Below, piece by piece: positions 45,515 to 49,033 of a stretch of 49,033 nucleotides of DNA. The notes under the pieces were generated by a model. The model saw only the letters and a program-made list of their open reading frames with translations. It did no database searches and was not told the DNA's origin. The position numbers were made by a program, and so were the translations under genes. This DNA comes from Pseudomonadota bacterium (GTDB taxonomy: Bacteria; Pseudomonadota; Gammaproteobacteria; JAKAQQ01). The DNA is taken from assembly GCA_021798115.1 (NCBI GenBank), contig JAJZYM010000007.1:1-49033 (forward strand). Direction: 5' to 3'. Positions within the stretch are counted from its first letter, which is position 1. The number at the start of each line of letters is the position of its first letter.

Positions 45515-46875
45515 GCCGGCGTTATTTCGGCACCGACGGGGTGCGTGGCCTTGTCGGCCGCCCCCCCCTCGAACCGCTCTTCGTCACCCGCCTCGGTCGG
45601 GCCGCCGCCGGCGTTCTCAAGGCCGCGCCCGGCCGCTCGCCCCGCGTCCTCCTCGGTCGTGACACACGCGCGTCGGGCGATCTCTTTGCGGCGGCCCTCT
45701 CCGCAGGCCTCGCCGCGGGCGGTGCGATGGTTCTCGATCTCGGCGTCGTTCCCACCCCGGCGCTCGCGCTTCTCGTCCGTCTCCTCGGGGCCGATGCCGG
45801 GTTCGTCGTGAGCGCCTCGCACAACCCCTACGACCACAACGGCATCAAGTGTCTCGGACCCGGCGGGACGAAACTTGACGACGACCGCGAGCTCGCGATC
45901 GAACGTCGCCTGAGCCGCCCCGGTCCCATGGCGACGGCCGCGGCCGTCGGCCGCATCCGGGCCGAGGAGCCCCTGATCGAGCGCTATCTCGATCACCTGC
46001 GGAGCTGCCTCTCGCCCGATTTCAGTCTCTCGGGCTGGCATCTCGCGGTGGACACGGCGCACGGAGCGACCTACGCGCTCGTGCCGGCGTTTCTCCGCGG
46101 TCTCGGGGCGCGCGTCACCGCCTTGGGCGACCGCCCGGACGGGTGCAACATCAACGACGGCTGCGGGGTGCTTCATCCGCAGGCGGTGCGGGAGGCTGTG
46201 CGCACGAGCGGGGCCGATCTGGGCATCACCTTCGACGGTGACGGCGACCGTGTGCACTTCGTGACGGCCGCCGGCACGGTGGTCGACGGTGATGCGATTC
46301 TTTATCTCCTCGCCACGGACGCGAGCGAGCGCGGCGCCCTCGGCCCGGGCCCGGTGGTTGGGACGGTGATGTCGAATCTCGGCCTCGAAGAGGCCCTCAC
46401 CGGCCGCGGCATCCGGTTTCTCCGCAGCGCCGTGGGTGACCGCTACGTCCTCGAGGCGCTCCTGCGCGAAGGAGGCACCCTCGGCGGGGAGAACTCCGGG
46501 CACGTCCTTCTGCTCGAGGATTCGCCGAGTGGTGATGGTCTTCTCGTCGCGCTTCGGCTGCTTGAGATTCTCCACCGGCGTGGCCGCTCGCTGGACGATC
46601 TTTTGAGCGATCTCCGCCGCTACCCGCAGCGGCTCGTGAGCGTGCCTCTGCCTCCTCTCCCGCGCGAAGAGCTCGTCCCGGTCCTGGGCGACCTCGAACG
46701 GCGTCTTCATGACGGCACCCAGGGCCGTGTCCTTCTTCGTCTCTCGGGCACCGAACCCCTCGTGCGTGTCATGGTCGAGGGGCGAACCGCCGAATGGGTC
46801 GAGACGACCGCGGAACGTGCCCGCGTGATCCTGAGCGAACTCTCGTCCGCCTCCCCCGGGTCCCTGCCGGCATGA
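45511..46875 (+). CDS. glmM: Phosphoglucosamine mutase
   Basis: It converts glucosamine-6-phosphate to glucosamine-1-phosphate for UDP-GlcNAc, used in peptidoglycan and lipopolysaccharide. The 454-residue product has RYFGTDGVRG, the phosphoserine site Ser103 in VVSASHNPYDHNGIKC, the metal loop TFDGDGDRVHF, the sugar-binding GGENSGHVLL and the phosphate-binding RLSGTEPLVRVMVE. GTG 45511 overlaps folP (GTGA) and the stop overlaps tpiA (ATGA). Confidence 0.97.
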   Translation: MSRRYFGTDGVRGLVGRPPLEPLFVTRLGRAAAGVLKAAPGRSPRVLLGRDTRASGDLFAAALSAGLAAGGAMVLDLGVVPTPALALLVRLLGADAGFVVSASHNPYDHNGIKCLGPGGTKLDDDRELAIERRLSRPGPMATAAAVGRIRAEEPLIERYLDHLRSCLSPDFSLSGWHLAVDTAHGATYALVPAFLRGLGARVTALGDRPDGCNINDGCGVLHPQAVREAVRTSGADLGITFDGDGDRVHFVTAAGTVVDGDAILYLLATDASERGALGPGPVVGTVMSNLGLEEALTGRGIRFLRSAVGDRYVLEALLREGGTLGGENSGHVLLLEDSPSGDGLLVALRLLEILHRRGRSLDDLLSDLRRYPQRLVSVPLPPLPREELVPVLGDLERRLHDGTQGRVLLRLSGTEPLVRVMVEGRTAEWVETTAERARVILSELSSASPGSLPA

Positions 46876-47669
46876 GTGGTTCCACCGTGCCCGGCGGACG
46901 GCGCCCACGGCCCGTCGTGGCCAACTGGAAGATGTACGGCGATCGGCGGACACTGGCCGCCTGGGCGCAGGCGCTCGAAGAGCGCCTCGGCGCGTCGCCG
47001 ACGGGGCCTGTCGTGGTCTGTCCGCCCTTTCCCTACCTCCTGCTCTTCGCCGGTGTCCGACGCTATGCGCTCGGCGCCCAGGACGTCGCGGACGAAGAGG
47101 ACGGGGCCTACACGGGCTGCGTCTCGGCGGCGATGCTCCGCGACTGCGGTTGCCGCTACGTGATCGTCGGACACTCCGAGCGGCGCACTTGTCAGGGCGA
47201 GCGGGATCCTCTGATTGCGCGCAAGGTCGCGCGGGCTCTCGCCGCGGGTCTCCGCCCCATCGTCTGTCTGGGGGAATCGCAGGCCGAACGGGACGCCGGA
47301 CGGACCGAAGAGGTTCTCCTGAGGGCGCTCGAGGCGGTGCTCGGCATCCTCGGGCCGCCCGGGGCGGAGAGTCCGGAGCTCCATCTGGCTTACGAGCCCC
47401 TCTGGGCGATCGGCAGCGGCCGGCCGGCAGGCCCGGAAGACGTCGCCTCCGTGCACGCGCTGCTTCGCCGTCGCCTGCGTGCGCACGATGCTAAAATGGC
47501 AGACCGGACGCCCATCCTCTACGGTGGAAGCGTGCGGGCCCCGCAGGCGCGGGAGCTCCGCGCCCTCGAGGACGTCGATGGCCTCCTGGTTGGCGGCGCG
47601 TCCCGCGACGTCGATGAATTTCACGCGATCTGCCGCGCCTGGCACGACCGGGAGTGGCCCCAGGACTGA
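46872..47669 (+). CDS. tpiA: Triosephosphate isomerase
   Basis: It interconverts dihydroxyacetone phosphate and glyceraldehyde-3-phosphate. The 265-residue product has Asn18 and Lys20 in VVANWKM, the catalytic His101 in VIVGHSERR, catalytic Glu175 in LAYEPLWAIGSG, and LYGGSV plus LLVGGASRD for phosphate binding. The N-terminus is about ten residues longer than usual (MSGSTVPGGRRP). ATG 46872 overlaps glmM. A promoter-like element for secG lies inside its 3' part. Confidence 0.97.
   Translation: MSGSTVPGGRRPRPVVANWKMYGDRRTLAAWAQALEERLGASPTGPVVVCPPFPYLLLFAGVRRYALGAQDVADEEDGAYTGCVSAAMLRDCGCRYVIVGHSERRTCQGERDPLIARKVARALAAGLRPIVCLGESQAERDAGRTEEVLLRALEAVLGILGPPGAESPELHLAYEPLWAIGSGRPAGPEDVASVHALLRRRLRAHDAKMADRTPILYGGSVRAPQARELRALEDVDGLLVGGASRDVDEFHAICRAWHDREWPQD
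47489..47497 (+). promoter_or_regulatory. Extended -10 inside tpiA, possible promoter of secG and tRNA-Leu
   Basis: TGC-TAAAAT (47489-47497) fits the extended -10 TGnTATAAT, in the same GC-TANAAT-G context as other promoters here. It lies about 190 bases before secG. An extended -10 can act without a good -35, and none is seen. Confidence 0.4.
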
Positions 47670-47685
47670 AAAGGGAGATTGTTGC

Positions 47686-48069
47686 ATGCTCGTCTCGATC
47701 CTGACCGCTCTTCAGGTCGTTCTTAGCATCGTGCTGGTGGGGCTCGTCCTCCTCCAGCACGGCAAGGGTGCCGACGCCGGCGCCGGCTTCGGGGCCGGGG
47801 CTTCGGGAAGCGTTTTCGGTGCCGGCGGATCGGCCACCTTCCTCAGCCGCACGACGGCCATCCTGGCGACCCTCTTCTTCCTCAATTGCATCGGGTTGAG
47901 CTATCTCATCGAGCAGCAGATCCACAGCGCTCCCACGGCCCTTCTGAAGAGCACGGGCACCGTGGTTCATAGGAAAGCCCCGGCCCTTCCCCTTCGCCCG
48001 CCCGCGGCAGGCACGGGTCTCGGACCCGCTCCCGCCCAGGCACCGGCGAAAGCCGGCAAGACCCGCTGA
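47686..48069 (+). CDS. secG: Preprotein translocase subunit SecG
   Basis: This is a small inner-membrane part of the SecYEG channel. The 127-residue product has TM1 (LTALQVVLSIVLVGLVLL), the conserved QHGKGADAGAGFGAGASGSVFG cytoplasmic loop beginning at about residue 24, and TM2 (TTAILATLFFLNCIGLSYL). A long Ala/Pro/Lys-rich C-terminal tail follows. AGGGAG lies 8 bases before ATG 47686. It follows tpiA by 16 bases and precedes tRNA-Leu, the standard order. Confidence 0.95.
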   Translation: MLVSILTALQVVLSIVLVGLVLLQHGKGADAGAGFGAGASGSVFGAGGSATFLSRTTAILATLFFLNCIGLSYLIEQQIHSAPTALLKSTGTVVHRKAPALPLRPPAAGTGLGPAPAQAPAKAGKTR

Positions 48070-48124
48070 TCCTCGTTGGCCAATCCAACCGGGTGGGGCG
48101 ATTTGGTGTAAATTTCACGTCCAT

Positions 48125-48209
48125 GCCGACGTGGTGGAATTGGTAGACACGCCGTCTTGAGGGGGCGGTGGCGCAAGCTGTGTGAGTTCGAGTCTCACCG
48201 TCGGCACCA
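48125..48209 (+). tRNA. leuU: tRNA-Leu (anticodon GAG)
   Basis: The 85-base gene folds into a class II tRNA. The acceptor stem is GCCGACG with CGTCGGC, followed by A and an encoded CCA (48207-48209). The D arm contains TGGTAGACACG. The anticodon stem CCGTC/GGCGG surrounds loop TTGAGGG with anticodon GAG. A long variable arm (GTGGCGCAAGCTGT) and T arm GTGAG-TTCGAGT-CTCAC complete it. secG followed by tRNA-Leu(GAG) is conserved in gammaproteobacteria (leuU in E. coli). A weak -10 (TAAATT, 48109-48114) precedes it. Confidence 0.96.
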
Positions 48210-48588
48210 ATATCAAAATCAACGAACCTGAGCTGGCAGATCGACCGGAACAGAAACCAGACCTTTCTGCACCGGCAAAGAGACCGACGGCAGAAGAATG
48301 ACCTGGCCCATGCGATATCCGGGGAACAAGAGCGCTGTCCCCCTGGATCGGGACACACGACTCTCACTCGAAGGAGGGGGATGGCCGCGTTGAAGTCGTC
48401 GAGAATCACCCCAAGTCCGAACGGGCTCGCGCTTCATTGGCCGCGGCTCGATACCAACCCCGATGTTCCCAGGCTCATCGAGAGCGCCTTCGGTTCGCGG
48501 CGCTGGATGCAGCGGATCGGCAAGCTCGAGGGACAGCGGTGCAGTGCCGTCCAAGCGAAGGCCTAGCGCTTGAAAGGCAATGGCGCTC
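48210..48588. other. Non-backbone segment after tRNA-Leu, mostly without recognisable genes
   Basis: These 379 bases are visibly less GC-rich than the preceding 47 kb. They hold only the DUF2442-like fragment on the plus strand. A minus-strand open frame (48219-48626) shows no motif I recognise and probably is not a gene. The gene expected after secG-tRNA-Leu in related genomes (rimP-nusA or nuoA) is absent, consistent with an insertion beginning at the tRNA. Confidence 0.5.
48381..48566 (+). pseudogene. DUF2442-like small ORF or gene remnant
   Basis: ATG 48381 with AAGGAGG just upstream opens a 61-codon ORF. Its segment NGLALHWPRLDT then PRLIESAFGSRRWM resembles the HWPxLDxD...FGxxxWM region of small DUF2442-type proteins. 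After the TAG at 48564-48566 the same frame continues RLKGNGAHDG, which looks like the usual RxNGxxGG tail of such proteins, suggesting a nonsense mutation. No matching N-terminal domain is visible upstream. The assignment rests on pattern memory and is tentative. The DNA is less GC-rich than the backbone. Confidence 0.35.
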
Positions 48589-49033
48589 ATGACGGTCCCC
48601 GAAGTCCTGTTTCTCTGCACCGGCAATTCCTGCCGCTCCGTTCTGGCGGAAGCCGTCTTGAACGACCTGGCTCACGGTCGACTCCACGCCCAGAGTGCGG
48701 GCAGCCATCCGGTGGGCCGTGTGCATTCGCTCACCCTCGCCCTCCTGCAGCGGGAAGGCTTCTCCGTTGAGGGCCTCGCCAGCAAATCCTGGGATGACCT
48801 CGCACGTCGTCCGGACATCGTCATCACCGTCTGCGACGATGCGGCCGGCGAGACTTGTCCCGCCTATCTGGGCTCGGCCCTGCGCGCCCACTGGGGCGTC
48901 GAGGACCCCGCCAAGGCCACGGGCACGGAGACCGAGGTCGAGGCCGCCTTCACGAGAACCTATCGCATCCTGCGCCAACGCATCGAGGCGCTCCTCAAGC
49001 TGCCGGTCGCCCAACGACTGGTCGAGGATCCGG
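48589..49033 (+). CDS. arsC: Arsenate reductase of the low-molecular-weight phosphatase family (3' end outside window)
   Basis: The visible 148 codons encode an LMW-phosphatase-fold arsenate reductase, which reduces arsenate to arsenite for export. The P-loop is Cys10-TGNSC-Arg16 in LFLCTGNSCRS, followed by AQSAGSHPVGRV. Redox cysteines Cys82 and Cys90 lie in TVCDDAAGETCPA, and AHWGVEDPAKATG carries the conserved Asp. The arrangement fits proteobacterial ArsC; most of these have Ala where this one has Cys15. ATG 48580 is an in-frame alternative start nearer to GAAAGG. No arsR precedes it; other ars genes could follow beyond the window. Confidence 0.85.
   Translation, partial: MTVPEVLFLCTGNSCRSVLAEAVLNDLAHGRLHAQSAGSHPVGRVHSLTLALLQREGFSVEGLASKSWDDLARRPDIVITVCDDAAGETCPAYLGSALRAHWGVEDPAKATGTETEVEAAFTRTYRILRQRIEALLKLPVAQRLVEDP

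Noticed and set aside
48219-48626. 135-codon minus-strand frame after tRNA-Leu
   Set aside because: It has no recognisable motif, no clear ribosome site, and overlaps both arsC and the better supported DUF2442-like fragment.
1-49033. CRISPR arrays, prophage, toxin-antitoxin or defence modules
   Set aside because: I saw no regularly spaced repeats, phage structural genes or defence families on either strand.

Overview
The window is about 49 kb of very GC-rich bacterial chromosome with dense, mostly operonic coding, many GTG starts and 4-bp ATGA/GTGA overlaps between genes. Gene content and order point to a gammaproteobacterium. The run hrcA-grpE-dnaK-dnaJ-dapB-carA-carB-greA-rlmE-ftsH-folP-glmM-tpiA-secG-tRNA-Leu is a classic gammaproteobacterial backbone, and fmdB/DUF502/aspS, DUF1820 and E. 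coli-type TatD, PyrC and RNase T agree with it. I cannot name the species; a high-GC lineage outside the enterics is an inference.

Layout. Positions 1-900 are accessory DNA: the 5' part of an IS3-type orfA on the minus strand and a Met/His-rich secreted protein with its own promoter. From 1.06 to 8.3 kb lies a histidine-degradation locus. hutI-hutH-tatD-M20 peptidase run leftward and hutF-hutG rightward, from start codons that abut inside a GTGCAC palindrome; hutU is not present. From 8.4 to 14.5 kb are fmdB, DUF502, aspS, a thioredoxin-fold protein, DUF1820, a small outer-membrane barrel and ugd. From 14.5 to 15.6 kb phhA-phhB (phenylalanine hydroxylase and its pterin-recycling partner) run leftward. 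From 15.8 to 21.7 kb is gcvT-gcvH-gcvPA-tpx-gcvPB-PfkB kinase, with a peroxiredoxin gene inside the glycine-cleavage operon. Then come lgt-thyA, grxD, the leftward pair pyrC-rnt, aceE-aceF, and a DUF4382 lipoprotein closed by a strong hairpin. From 31.2 to 48.2 kb is the chaperone/lysine/carbamoyl-phosphate/envelope backbone listed above. After tRNA-Leu(GAG) the DNA becomes less GC-rich, with a DUF2442-like fragment and an arsenate reductase cut by the window end.

How it fits together. Several segments share folate and one-carbon chemistry (gcvTHP, thyA, folP, phhB for pterin). Others supply central precursors (aceEF, tpiA), pyrimidines and arginine (carAB, pyrC), cell-wall precursors (dapB, glmM) and membrane or lipoprotein biogenesis (lgt, secG, ftsH). 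E3 (lpd), needed by both PDH and glycine cleavage, is not in the window and must be elsewhere.

I found no clearly new multi-gene system. The most interesting points are a Pro/Arg-rich 18-codon leader ORF overlapping the carA start, a near-identical tandem lipoyl-domain duplication in aceF, the tpx insertion in the gcv operon, the palindromic divergent hut starts, and likely horizontally acquired material at both ends, the right one beginning at the tRNA-Leu gene.
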